DNA of 64,000 nt from Vigna angularis. Taxonomy: Eukaryota > Streptophyta > Magnoliopsida > Fabales > Fabaceae. The first letter of the stretch is position 1. Each line of letters opens with the position of its first letter. The stretch lies in NCBI RefSeq assembly GCF_016808095.1, contig NC_068974.1:40648590-40712589 (forward strand), written 5' to 3'. A program made the translations under genes and the position numbers. The notes beneath the pieces are model-generated. The model ran no database searches. It was not told the origin of the DNA and was given only the letters and a program-made list of their open reading frames with translations. This document shows positions 37,909 through 48,699 of the stretch, in pieces.

Positions 37909-38751
37909 CACTAGTGCATAAAGAGTTTTAGATGTCTGTTATTTTGGGTTTTTGTCGTCGGATTCTGATCCGACGTCTTTATGGATGACGTTAATAGGAC
38001 GTCGGACTCCACAGGTCCGACGTCTTTATAGACGTCGGACATGACATTAACCAACGTCTACTGCAGCTCGTGTCTTTGGGTAACGTAGTAGCACCTTCTT
38101 CCTTTGCTAGTTTCGTCATAGAAAAGGTTGCGTCTTTTGGACCTCTTATGACATTTCAACCGAAAACTGAATCTGTGTCCTTGCCTAGTTCCATTCCAAC
38201 CGGCAATGAAAACGAATACAGTGACATGAGAACTAGGCAAGGACCCAAGTTCGGTTTTGGGTTGAAACGCTATAAGACATCCAAAAGACGCAAGTTTTTC
38301 TTACAACGAAACTAGCAAAGGGAGAATATGCTACTACGCTACCCAAAGACACGAGAAAAACTGCATTAAAACAAAACGAAAACTCATTTTAATCGGTTCA
38401 AATGGAAGATAATCCATCAAAGACTAATTTAATCGGAGTAAAAGTAAGTTTAAACACATCAAAAGAGACAAAAACGCACCTGGAAATGCAATGCCGCGGA
38501 GAGAGAAGGCGAGAAGGAAGACGATGAAGTGCGCGTAACCGCGGGTTCGATTTCTGATTTAACAGCAAACAAGATGTCAGACACAGAGGGCACCGACGTC
38601 TATTCTCGCCTAGAGGTCGGAGCCCTCACTAATTTACGAACGTCTATGTGTCCAACTTATTTACGAACATGCCACCGGTCAATAATTTACGTTGGTTATT
38701 TTATGATCCGACGTCTACTGGATGACGTTAAAGGCCAATTCTGCACTACTA
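37909..38751. mobile_element. CACTA-like non-autonomous element with a large internal foldback
   Basis: The left end reads CACTAGTGCATAAAG and the right end, inverted, TAGTAGTGCAGAATT, so about 8 bp agree. Subterminal copies of GACGTCGGA/TCCGACGTC sit inside both ends, as in plant CACTA elements. In the middle, arms 38069-38191 and 38230-38353 are inverted copies separated by 38 bp. No transposase is seen, and no 3-bp target duplication could be confirmed, so the right border is tentative. The open frame at 38070-38315 only reads through the foldback. Confidence 0.6.
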
Positions 38752-39592
38752 AAAAAAACATATTTTTAATGTAACTAAATACTTTAAGGTACACTACCGT
38801 AAATTTTGACGATGTTTAATTTAATTCATGTAATATTTACATATAGCGAAACTACCATAATCATAAGTTAATTAATCACATGCATTTGTCTTTCTACTTC
38901 TTTTCATCTTCCATAACTTCCAAACATTTTATAAATTTCTACTAAAATATTGTAGGATTTTCTAAAAAGATTGAATTTATTTTTCTTTCCAATTTGATCT
39001 TCAAGTATGTTAAGTTTCTCCTATGTAATTATTCTTTAGTTAAGTTTCTTTTGTTTAATTTTTCTTGTGGTTTCCATGGCCACATCATGAACATTCTCCA
39101 CTAGAACTTCAACCATATAAGGGGAAAGAGACATTAATGTAACATGATGACCATTCAAAGACTTTGCCAAGGATTACCACCAGTTGGGAGGGGGAGAAGT
39201 GTTGTCAGCCTTACAATAACTTAACTTTTGAAACTAATGTCTTTTTCTTATTGATTGTCAACTACGTAAATCTCCTTTGTGTTTACTCTAACTATTGGAG
39301 GTATGATAGACTCTTTGTAACAATTGTACGGTTTAAAAGCCCTAATATCTCCAATCAAAAATAAAAACTAAAGTAGTAGGATTCACATGAATATGCTATA
39401 AATCATGTTAAATTAATGTTTATACCTACGAAGATGCAAATGTAATCCAAAAATGGTAGTAAGTATCATCAAAATTATTACGAGGAGTACAAAAAATATA
39501 GCAAACTTTACTGAAACAAGAAATCCTACAACATAACTAAAATATATTATGATTGAAGTTGTATAAATAAAAAATAATAATATAATGAAACA

Positions 39593-39702
39593 TTTTTACA
39601 TTACAAAGATAAAATAATTATAAAATAGTTAATTTTTATATGTTTTTTAAGAAAGAAAAGAATAAAAAATATGAAGAAATTCTTTCAAATAAATGTAAAA
39701 AA
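39593..39702. mobile_element. AT-rich MITE-like repeat, copy 3
   Basis: Left TTTTTACATTACAAAG and right TTCAAATAAATGTAAAAA are approximate inverses, with the same AT-rich core order as copy 1. Confidence 0.35.
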
Positions 39703-40115
39703 AGTATGTGTCAAAAGTATTATTTTTGATAAATAAACACGATAGAAATAATATATACTTACATTTGGGTCGAAAAATCTGTCAGAAAGTACAAGCCTAC
39801 AATTTCTTCATCAATGTAATTATGTAAGAACTTCCATTCCTGTAAAAGAAATCTCAGGTTGAGTGAAACGTGACACATGAATTTCGGTTTAGGAAAGTGA
39901 CTTGAGTCTTGTGGTAGTCATGGTTTTGAACTTTAAATTTTGTGGGGAAGCAGCAACCCCACTGGTTTTGAATTATTGGAGCATGAACAGAAATATCACA
40001 TCCTTCTTGGATCATTGATCATAAAAACCGAACTTGTTAGTTTGGGCCAAGTTTACAAAATTATTCCTCTCGGAAAAGGGTTATAGTAAAATCACGCAAG
40101 GTAGAATTTTGAGTC

Positions 40116-40123
40116 CTATATAG
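40116..40123 (+). promoter_or_regulatory. TATA box of PMEI copy 2
   Basis: CTATATAG lies about 50 bp before the ATG, at the same distance as in copy 1. Confidence 0.5.
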
Positions 40124-40171
40124 ACCTTACATTCCTTCCCATATTTCTTCACACAACCCAATAGGAAAACA

Positions 40172-40801
40172 ATGGAAGCCATTTCTTCTAAGCATCTTCT
40201 GACAAATCTCTTGCTGATTTTTGCTTCTAGTTTCAGCACACTCTGTGCCAACACAGGCATTGAAAGACCACACCAAGAAGCCAACACAGTGTTCATCAGA
40301 ACATCTTGCAGTTCCACAACTTATCCGAGACTCTGCTATAGCTCCTTAGTGAGGCAGGCAGAGTTGATCCAAACAAATCGTGTGCTTTTAACGGGCGCCG
40401 CCCTTAACGTGACTCTTGCATCGGCGAAATCGACCGCAGCTGTGGTGTCGATGATGGCGAAGAGGCAGGGGCTGAAGCCCAGAGAGGTCGCAGCGATGAA
40501 AGACTGTGTGGAGGTGCTGAGTGACTCGGTGGATGAACTCAGAAGGTCTATCGATGGGATGATTCATCTCAGAACCTCCAATTTTGAGATGACGATGAGT
40601 GACGTACAGACATGGGTGAGTGCTGCTTTGACTGATGAGAACACTTGCACAGATGGATTTCAAGAGAGTCCCACCGCTGCCGCCGCCGCCACCATTGGTG
40701 GTACAAACACTAAGACCCGTGTGAGAGGACTGGTTGTGCAGGTAGCCCAATTGACCAGCAATGCCTTGGCTTTGATTAATCAGCTAGCTAATCAAGGTTA
40801 A
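40172..40801 (+). CDS. Plant invertase / pectin methylesterase inhibitor (PMEI) copy 2
   Basis: Single-exon 209-aa paralogue of PMEI copy 1. Shared stretches include NTVFIRTSCSSTTYP, ALNVTLASAKST, KRQGLKPREVAAMKDCVE and NFEMTMSDVQTWVSAALTDE, so the two are a recent tandem pair about 7 kb apart. A signal peptide covers about residues 1-25. All four family cysteines are present. It differs by an Ala-rich insertion (TAAAAATIGG) in the C-terminal part, encoded by a short GCC repeat near 40677-40690. Secretion and inhibition of pectin methylesterase or invertase are inferred from the family. Confidence 0.9.
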   Translation: MEAISSKHLLTNLLLIFASSFSTLCANTGIERPHQEANTVFIRTSCSSTTYPRLCYSSLVRQAELIQTNRVLLTGAALNVTLASAKSTAAVVSMMAKRQGLKPREVAAMKDCVEVLSDSVDELRRSIDGMIHLRTSNFEMTMSDVQTWVSAALTDENTCTDGFQESPTAAAAATIGGTNTKTRVRGLVVQVAQLTSNALALINQLANQG

Positions 40802-41368
40802 TTAACTCCACAGCTAGCCAAAATTGCTGTGCGTTGTGCGTGTGCGTGTACGTGTTATATTACAGAACATCCATTTATACTTAATGTCTCAAATACAGAC
40901 ATCATCTGATTCCATGTTTCTTAGATTTTCCTCCTTATAAGGTTAAGGTAATAGTGCTGTGTTCAATTTCATTTTAAGTGAAATATTGCAATATGTACAT
41001 AACAGTTAGTTGAGAGATTTATGTGACGGCTACAAAGTGTAAGTGGCTGGAGTAATTCTGGTGGTGCTGTGAAATAGGTCCTTCTATTGTATACTTCTTA
41101 TTGTTTTTTGTCTTGGTGAACTATTTGTATAATTATTATAGAGTGAAGTTCGTATTAGAATATGAAGCTTTTCAATTAGCTGTCTTTCCAAAGGAGTGCA
41201 GGTAGGTACGTAATGCATACACGTGTGTAAGATCAATTGGAAATATTAATTATGACCAAAAAATAAATACAAACATATGGATGAAATGAATATATTATAC
41301 TAAAATTAATGTATGTGTAGATACTCTACCATATATAAAAGAATATATTACATTGGGTAACGGTACAC

Positions 41369-41438
41369 CTACATTCATTTAATATGATTTTTATAATAAA
41401 AAATAAAAAATAATGTGTTAAATAAATATAAAAATGTG
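41369..41438. mobile_element. AT-rich MITE-like repeat, copy 4
   Basis: Left CTACATTCATTTAATA and right TTAAATAAATATAAAAATG form an imperfect inverted pair. This copy is short. Confidence 0.3.
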
Positions 41439-43230
41439 TTAAAATATATTTTTTTCTATTACATTGCTTTATAGAGCTATGATACGTGTTCATTAAAATT
41501 TGCAAAAATTAATAGAGATTGCGACCATACAACTTCGAATCCATAAAACCTCTATATTTCATTATTGCGAGGTAATTTAGACGGAAAATTGATATTACAA
41601 ATGCCACGATACGAATTTTTCGGTATTTGTCGTTATCATGCACAGTTTATTTATATATACGGTTCGACGACTTATGGTCATGAATTAATATCGTGGAAGA
41701 AGAAGAAACTCGAAACATTAAAATGAGATGAATTGATTGCGGTTAGCATTTGGTTTTGGATTTCAGGACTGTGTTTGGCTTTATCTACATTTCTTTTTAT
41801 GTTGTTTTGTTTCTCAAAGGAAATTTAAGATTTAGTTATTTTTATATATTGAATTTAGTTTTTATACTATTAAAGTTCAATTTAATATTTTAATTTTCAA
41901 AAACTCATCAACATATGATTTTTCTACGTTAACAAACACTTTCATATATTTATTATTTTTTAAAATATATAATTTAAAATTTAAATTTTTAGAATATATA
42001 GTGTCAATTTTATACTGTTATTATTATTATTCGGCCTAATAAATATATTCAAAAGTATTATCTTTTGTTATGTTTTTTTTTATTATAGAACAATTCAAAT
42101 ATATATTTATTAGAACAGTATATTTATACATTATAATCAATCTAAATAGTTTAATATTATAATTATTATTTAAGATGACATATAATTATATTATTATTAA
42201 TTACATTTTTATTGTATACTTGAGATAATTATTCTTTTAATAGAAACATCGAACAATAAATATAACCAATATTTTTCAATAACTCTTCATATATATTATA
42301 TTTATAAAAAATTTAAAATCTCTTATTAACTTAAAAAAAATTAAGTGGATAATTAAAATAAAATAAATTATTAATGTTTAAAAATTAAAAATCCACCAAT
42401 AATTTTGACCCGACAACAGATAAGGAAAAAACAGTCACTTAATTTGGAAGGGGTTAGAGTGAATTAAGAGATAATGATTGATTGTGATTATTGTACGGTA
42501 TTTTAAAATTTAACGTTTATCTTGAATAATTTCTTTGAAAGGGTAACTTTAGAGAACCCGAATTACGAGTCCTGTAGGAACCACGTTCATACGACCACTT
42601 TTCTTGCATCTCAATTTTGGAGGCTAATTTTTAAATTGTATAGAAAGGTTGACTTTCTAAATTTATATCACGGAAGTCAACATTTTCATCATATTTAAAA
42701 AATTTAAACTTACAATAATAAGAATTTATGAGCATTAAATTAGATAGATTTTAATATTTTTATAAAACCACATAATTTAATGTTAATAAATACTGAAACA
42801 TAAAACTAAATATAATAAATAAAAAACTTATTAATATATCTTTTTTATTTTTTCTCTGTGTGTGTCTCTAGATTTAGTTTTTGTTTTACTTTTTTTCATA
42901 TGTTTTCTTTTTTGTTGCTGAAAAATAAATTAGGTATCTCTTTGGTCAAAATGTGGGTAAGAAAATAAGGAGTAGAAAGAAAACATTAACTTGTTAATGT
43001 TTGAAAAGTGAATGATTAAATCATACGTTTTTTGATACAAATAAAGTTTCACGTCGAATAAAATACGAAATAGACATTTGAAGTGGTACCAAAATCAAAT
43101 CGGTGAGAACTTAATCTAAAGTGGACAACATCATTAATGTGGAGATCTATGATATGTGTGTATTAAATCTACACATAAGTGCTAACCCCTTTGTTTGCTT
43201 AATCTTTGATACTAAGTGTGCAATTAAGCA

Positions 43231-43388
43231 GCACGTGGCTGTGGCTGTGGCATGTGCCATCCCATCTTGTACGCTTTAATTTTCTTGTGAACAGAGTGGA
43301 TTTATCAAATACATCATATTTTTTTAATTATTTCCCTTTTCCTTTAAGCTTTCACATTAATAAGATGACATATTTTTCCTTATAAAAG
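43231..43388 (+). promoter_or_regulatory. Promoter of PMEI copy 3 (G-box and TATA box)
   Basis: CACGTGG near 43231 is followed by TGTGGCATGTGCCATCCCAT, and TATAAAAG lies at 43381-43388, 44 bp before the ATG. The G-box block is repeated upstream of the PMEI remnant at 47.6 kb. Confidence 0.5.
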
Positions 43389-43431
43389 CCCTATTCGACA
43401 CTTGTACCAATGCAATACAAAGACAGAAAAA

Positions 43432-44016
43432 ATGGCACTCTTTAGAACACTCCTATCAGTTGTTTTCCTCTCAACCTTTCTCCGATCAGCAGCATCAACA
43501 AACACCACCGATTCCCTCAAACCCTACAAAAAGTTCATAAAAGATCAGTGCAATTCAACCACTAACGCAGCACTTTGCTACAACTCTCTCTCACCGTACG
43601 CATCGAAGATCAAAAGAAACCGCCTAACGCTCACGAAACTCTCCATTCATGTGGCTCTAAAAGCAGCCAAGAGTGCGAATAGCACGTTGACGAGGTTGTC
43701 GAAGGTGAAGCTATCACATGGAGAAAGCTCCGTCATTGCTGACTGCAGAGAGAACATTGCGGACACGTTGGATCTGCTTCAGCAATCTGCACAAGCGTTG
43801 GCACATTTGAACGGTGCCTCTACTGCTGATGAGAGGTTTCAATGGGACAGCATCAAGACCTGGCTCAGTGCTTCCATAACAGATGAATCTACTTGCATCG
43901 ATGAGTTTGATGAAATAAAAGTGCGTTCTTCGCTGCGGAACATGATCAAAACCACCGTTTTTAACGTTTCTTCCTTGATTAGCAATGCTTTGGCACTAGT
44001 CAACAGGCTTTTCTAG
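43432..44016 (+). CDS. Plant invertase / pectin methylesterase inhibitor (PMEI) copy 3
   Basis: Single-exon 194-aa secreted inhibitor-family protein, more distant from copies 1 and 2. The start MALFRTLLSVVFLSTFL is a clear signal peptide; an in-frame ATG ten codons upstream lacks that character. The family cysteines are DQCNSTTNAALC, then ADCREN and ESTCIDEF. The C-terminus NALALVNRLF matches the family. Its target enzyme cannot be told from sequence. It faces the pectin methylesterase gene convergently, about 1.3 kb away. Confidence 0.9.
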   Translation: MALFRTLLSVVFLSTFLRSAASTNTTDSLKPYKKFIKDQCNSTTNAALCYNSLSPYASKIKRNRLTLTKLSIHVALKAAKSANSTLTRLSKVKLSHGESSVIADCRENIADTLDLLQQSAQALAHLNGASTADERFQWDSIKTWLSASITDESTCIDEFDEIKVRSSLRNMIKTTVFNVSSLISNALALVNRLF

Positions 44017-44783
44017 TAAATAATCAATCTTCAATCAAGTAAACCATATATATTCCTGTTCTGATAAACTTAGGGTTTATTTGCAGTTTAGTTTGAGTTT
44101 TGTTTTATCTGTTTTCTGTTGTCGGTTTTGTTTTTCCAGTTGTTGTGTGTGTGTGTGTTTTTTTAAGTTTCTTTGTAACCAATTCTGCTTTAATTTTATA
44201 GAGTTCAGTCAATGTTATTTTTCTTATATTATTCACTGCTATTTAATGACCAATTCCATACAATGAAAATACACAGTTTCATCAGTGTGTCATCTTTCCT
44301 ATCTTTTATATATATTACAAGAAAAAAATAAAGACAACGGAAGAGGTTCCATTATGAATTATATGATATCAATTATCTTCTCCGAAATCTAATGTAACAA
44401 TCTGGTCAAAATCATAGAATTCTTAATTATGTAAAGTACGTGATTTACTTTGAAAACACTTACAATATAGACTTATGCACATGTTCAAATTAAACTTTGG
44501 ATCTTATAATTTACATTTATTTGGTGAACCACAGTTTCCAAAGTTAGCATATTCGGAATCTTCTTATGTTTATTTTGAGGATTCTTAACTTGAAAAGAGC
44601 AAAATCAAAATGAAAGGTAATATAAAAATGCATGTCAACGTGGTTTCGGCGTTGACCTTGAACAAAGGCCGCTCAGCTCAAACTTCAGAAATTGTATCTT
44701 TTTTTGAAGATCTTTTGGTTGGCATGTTTTTATAAACAAAAAAAATCGAGAAACCAAAAAATCGAGAAACCGTATTATGACAC

Positions 44784-44910
44784 ATTTTTACATTCATTTG
44801 ATATAATATATAAGAATAAAATGATCTAAAAAGTGTAAAGTTTAGTATTTTTTCAAGAAAGAAAAAAGTAAAATATAAATAAAAATAGTATTAAATAAAT
44901 ATAAAAAATT
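44784..44910. mobile_element. AT-rich MITE-like repeat, copy 5
   Basis: Left TTTTTACATTCATTTGATA and right TATTAAATAAATATAAAAA are near inverses. Confidence 0.4.
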
Positions 44911-44983
44911 TAGGTATTTCAAAAAATTATTTTTCCAAACTAATGAACTGATTGCATTGTAACCAACTATTTTGGACAATATA

Positions 44984-45093
44984 TTACGTTCATTTGACAC
45001 ATAATATATAAAAATAAATAATTATAAAAAAAATAATTCTTTTAATTTTAAAAAAAATAAAAAACAAAAATAGTATCAAATAAATATAAAAAT
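44984..45093. mobile_element. AT-rich MITE-like repeat, copy 6
   Basis: Left TTACGTTCATTTGACA and right TATCAAATAAATATAAAAA are near inverses. It lies only 73 bp from copy 5. Confidence 0.4.
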
Positions 45094-45323
45094 AAATATA
45101 AAATATTTATGTATCATCTCAAGATATTGTACCTTTTTGGAGACAGTAATCGTATTTATGTTATTTATGCACGTCTCGAGCCCCACATTAACGAACAAAG
45201 TATTATTTATTTATTATTTTTATTTTTATTTTTGTCTTGGAATGTACAAAAGAATATTGTGTTGTTTGTAGACACAAACTACAAAATAACTTAATTCCAA
45301 TGAATGGAGTATGATGAAGAAGA

Positions 45324-47292
45324 TCAAAGGCCAGAAGTGAATGGCACACCAGTGGCAGGCAACCAAGTGCGACCAGCAAGAAGGTTAGCAACTGTGAACC
45401 GTGATGCCTCGGTTGGGCTAGTAATGCTATGAAAACCGGGCCATCGAATCCTGTTTCTGGTGGATGAGCCGGGCCCAAAGTTCTTGTACTCTCCATAATA
45501 CAGAGTATTCAAAGCAAAATCAGAGTCATCCCACGGAGACCAACCCATTGGGTTCACCATGCTATCCAAGAATGATTTCATTACCACAACTCTCGAGTAA
45601 CGTTGCCATGGGCGGCCCAAGAAGGTCTTGAACTTGCCAATAACGGGCCTGAGATCTGGGGCAGCCCTGATCTGAGAGTTATGGATTGAAAACCCAGTGT
45701 TTTGAAATGGGTCGTCTCGACCTTGGGCCGTGATCATGTTTGCCTGTCCATTTAAGGGCCTTCTTACAAGAATGACACAGTTTTGGAAAACAACAGCGGC
45801 ATTTCCAAATATGAAGTCAACTGTGCCGTATATGTAGCATCCTCTGTAAAATTGTCGCTGTGCGTGGACCATGAGAGTGTCTTGATAGCCTTCTATGGAG
45901 CACCGATAGAACACAGAGAGATCGGAGGCTGATCGGAGTGCCACTGCTTGACCCTTTAGAGGACCCGCCGTGTTTCTGAAGGTAATGTCTCTTGCAATGA
46001 AGTGAAGACCATCAACTCCTGAAATTTTATAACAATTCACTTTCTTTAATTTCAAAAAGTTTTACTATTAAAATACTTGTAACATAAATAAAAGCTCAAT
46101 CAATGCTTAAATCGCAAGCATTTCTCCATGCCAAAAGCTACACGCATCACTCACTCTATGTACAATATATATGTTTATTTCAAGCTATCATTTTATCTTC
46201 ATATACAAGTTCAAGTATTGTTCATTAGATGAAACAAACCACAAAGAATTCACACTACAAAACATAAGATCTGCATATAGATTTGAATAAGAATCCTTGA
46301 ATATTTGAAAAGGGAAAGCCTGAAATTCAGTTGAATTCAAGAGATAATGAAATAGATCACAGGAAAAGAAAAAAGCTGAATATTTGAGAACAGTGACCTG
46401 CTGTTGCGGAGCTATAGGTGGTATAGCCGGCATTGACGCTTCTGCCACTTGTTATAATGGTATTTCTCATGCCATCACCGAACAACATAATGTTGTCATT
46501 GGTCTTGTCAATCTCAATATTCTCTCTGTAAACTCCTCTCTTCACGTGAATGATGAATCTGCTCTTTATCCTTCTCCTTGCAGCGGCATTGATAGCAGCT
46601 TGGACACTCTTGAAATGCCCCGAACCATCTTTGGCCACCACCAGATGTGCCCTTATTGAAGAAGACTGCAACAGCTTCCTCTCGTGCATGGAAAACCAAC
46701 TTGGAAAATCAGCCTCTGCATCTTCCGTATAATGAACCGCTTCGTACTTCAGGAAAGCCCAGTTCACGAATAAGCCATTGCTTATAATCTCGGTTACATT
46801 GCATCTCTCCGTGGGAACCATGAAATCTTCGACTCCGAGTTCTAGCGCCCCGTTCTGACATGTTTCGATGTTTGTGCGAGCCGTGCTGAGCCACGTCTGC
46901 GCATCAAAGGGTGAACAGCTTCTCTTCTCCCGAAGGCCGTTGAGGGTACGGTTAAGATGGAACACGGTGTTGTCGTAGAGCTTTAAACAATCACGGAATA
47001 CTGATTTCTGCTTCTTGGCGATCCCGTTGTGCCCCAAGTCACGTGCTTTCCTTCTCATGATCACTGCTCTTTCCAACGCCAAGTGAACGAGAATTGCCCG
47101 GAATTCGGATTTGTGTTTGAGTTTGTGATGGTAATGGGTTTGTTGCATGTAGTATTTGCATGGCTCGGGGTACGGGGTTTGGCTGCACCACCAATCTATG
47201 TTGCTGTTGGAATGTCTCCTCGTTGATGTGGCTATTGAGAAAACTGAGGAAACTAATAACAGTGACAACAATGTCTTTCGCATCATTGTCAT
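45324..47292 (-). CDS. Type-I pectin methylesterase (PMEI pro-domain + PME catalytic domain)
   Basis: Predicted 529-aa secreted enzyme that removes methyl esters from wall homogalacturonan. Two exons: 46398-47292 and 45324-46018. A signal peptide is at about 1-23 and the inhibitor-like pro-domain at about 33-185 ([23 protein letters not shown]). The processing motif RKLL is at 205-208, cut by subtilases in known type-I PMEs. The catalytic domain has all five family segments: GVYRE (253-257), QAVAL (322-326), QDTL (344-347), DFIFG (366-370) and LGRPW (432-436). The catalytic Gln, both Asp and Arg434 are therefore present. Three ATGs (MTMM) lie at the start; any could be used. PMEI genes on the same segment could encode inhibitors of such enzymes, but that pairing is inference. 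Confidence 0.92.
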
Positions 47293-47334
47293 TCTGGTGC
47301 TGTTTTTCTCTTTTCTTGTTTCGGGTGCCCGGCA

Positions 47335-47343
47335 ATTATATAT
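47335..47343 (-). promoter_or_regulatory. TATA box of the pectin methylesterase
   Basis: ATATATAAT on the minus strand, about 45 bp before the ATG. Confidence 0.5.
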
Positions 47344-47509
47344 CCCTGTCTTCCATGTACCCTCGTAGTAGCTTAGAGTGGGAGTTTCTTAATCATGTGC
47401 GCAGTGCCGACCTTTTTCTTTTTATTTTTTTATGTTTGATGTTACAGTAGACGCGACGCGATCTTGATTTTCTTGATGGATACGGAATCACGTGCATTTA
47501 GAGAGTGTT

Positions 47510-47810
47510 ACGGAGTGAGCACGTGGCATGTGTCGTCCCATGTTTCACGGTTTAAGGAATTGCTTATGGGCTTAGTGGAATTACTACTCATTGGATGATT
47601 TGCAATGGAAAAACACCAATTAAGTGTCATTGCGCACTATTCTAGGAAGTTGAATGTCTTGCCACAGTCTCTTCGGCCTCACGCATAAGAAAATGAGAAT
47701 AAATCATGTAAGACTAACCGAAATATGTGTTTATTTGGCTCTAAAGGGAGCCAAAAGTGCATACACAGCGTTGACAAATTTGTTTTTGCAAAGTCCCCAC
47801 AATACTCCAA
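47510..47810 (+). pseudogene. PMEI remnant with preserved promoter motif
   Basis: The frame at 47654-47800 reads CHSLFGLTHKKMRINHVRLT then YLALKGAKSAYTALTNL. This aligns with CYNSLSPYASKIKRNRLTLT and HVALKAAKSANSTLTRL of PMEI copy 3. The signal peptide and the C-terminal half are missing, so it is not functional. Upstream at about 47520, CACGTGGCATGTGTCGTCCCAT matches the G-box block of the copy 3 promoter. The piece therefore derives from a duplication of copy 3 including its promoter. Confidence 0.7.
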
Positions 47811-48699
47811 CAGTTCTGTGCTGTGCTGTTTGTATGCTTTCTTAAGTCTTACTGTTAAAAAAGGGACAACAGGTACTTGGCTTCAAATCAAAGCATAAGA
47901 GAAGAAAGAGATTATTTGTGAATGATGGCGTTATAGTTGTACACAGAAAAAATAAATAAGTTGCTTAAATACTGGCAGGATTACTTATTTTGCGTACGGA
48001 AGAGTTGAGGGTAGCATGGAATATTTCAAACTGAGGCCACAGGTACCAATTCAGACTTCATTTTTTACTTTGACAATATCAATTGACTGCAGAACGACTT
48101 GCCCATAAATTGAGGGTCTCCATTTTCACCCCAAGAAGGCTTGTGCAGAGTCTGATTAAATATCAATTTCAGTAGTATGCACGTATCTTAATGTCATAGT
48201 CAATAAATATCATTGTTTTACTTCTCCTTGGCTGCAGCATGTGCAAGTTGCTGCAAGGATCAATTTATTGGATGGAGTGTTGGTTGATGAACAGACTTTT
48301 GTACAATCGTTTAAGCATGTCTTACTCAATTCCTTGCTTCAAAACATAAAATGTCAAACAATTTCCTATTTGTGGTGTTAGAAATAATTAAGTCCAGACA
48401 ATACAATCCAGAAAGGCATGACAAAATCAACTTCTACGGCCGCCAAGGTACTCAACCCAGTAATTACGTTTGGTGTGAAGTTGCACAGGTGAAAAGTAAT
48501 GTGTTTTCTGGTATATGACTCTCGGGAGGAAGACAAAGCCTGGTTGAAATTTGATCAAGCATATTATGTGCTGGTGTTGTATACATCAAAGAATGTCTAC
48601 TGTAATCATATTTTGTGGGACAAAATGGAAACTGAATGAATCAAGCATCAAACGTTTCCGGTGACTAAAGAAAAACATAAGATTAGGATGTACAGCTGC
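47811..48699. other. Spacer downstream of the PPR gene
   Basis: Less AT-rich than other spacers; it probably includes the 3' UTR of the PPR gene and the tail of the PMEI remnant. I recognise no further feature. Confidence 0.5.

Larger units (their letters stand above)
38752..40171. other. Spacer and promoter of PMEI copy 2
   Basis: AT-rich, no gene seen; it contains one AT-rich MITE-like copy (39593-39702). The last 250 bp resemble the promoter of PMEI copy 1: both have a CCCCACTG tract followed by AATTATTGGAGC. Confidence 0.55.
40802..43431. other. AT-rich intergenic DNA
   Basis: About 100-300 bp after the stop are probably 3' UTR. One AT-rich MITE-like copy lies at 41369-41438. The end (43225-43431) is the promoter of PMEI copy 3 and contains CACGTGG (a G-box) near 43231. 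Confidence 0.55.
44017..45323. other. Convergent spacer between PMEI copy 3 and the pectin methylesterase
   Basis: It holds both 3' UTRs and two tandem AT-rich MITE-like copies (44784-44910 and 44984-45093). No gene is seen. Confidence 0.6.

Noticed and set aside
38070..38315. 81-aa frame in the CACTA-like element
   Set aside because: It spans the foldback arms and loop; no homology recognised.
38540..38565. GGTTCGATTTC resembling a tRNA T-arm
   Set aside because: No cloverleaf can be drawn around it; it lies within the CACTA-like element.
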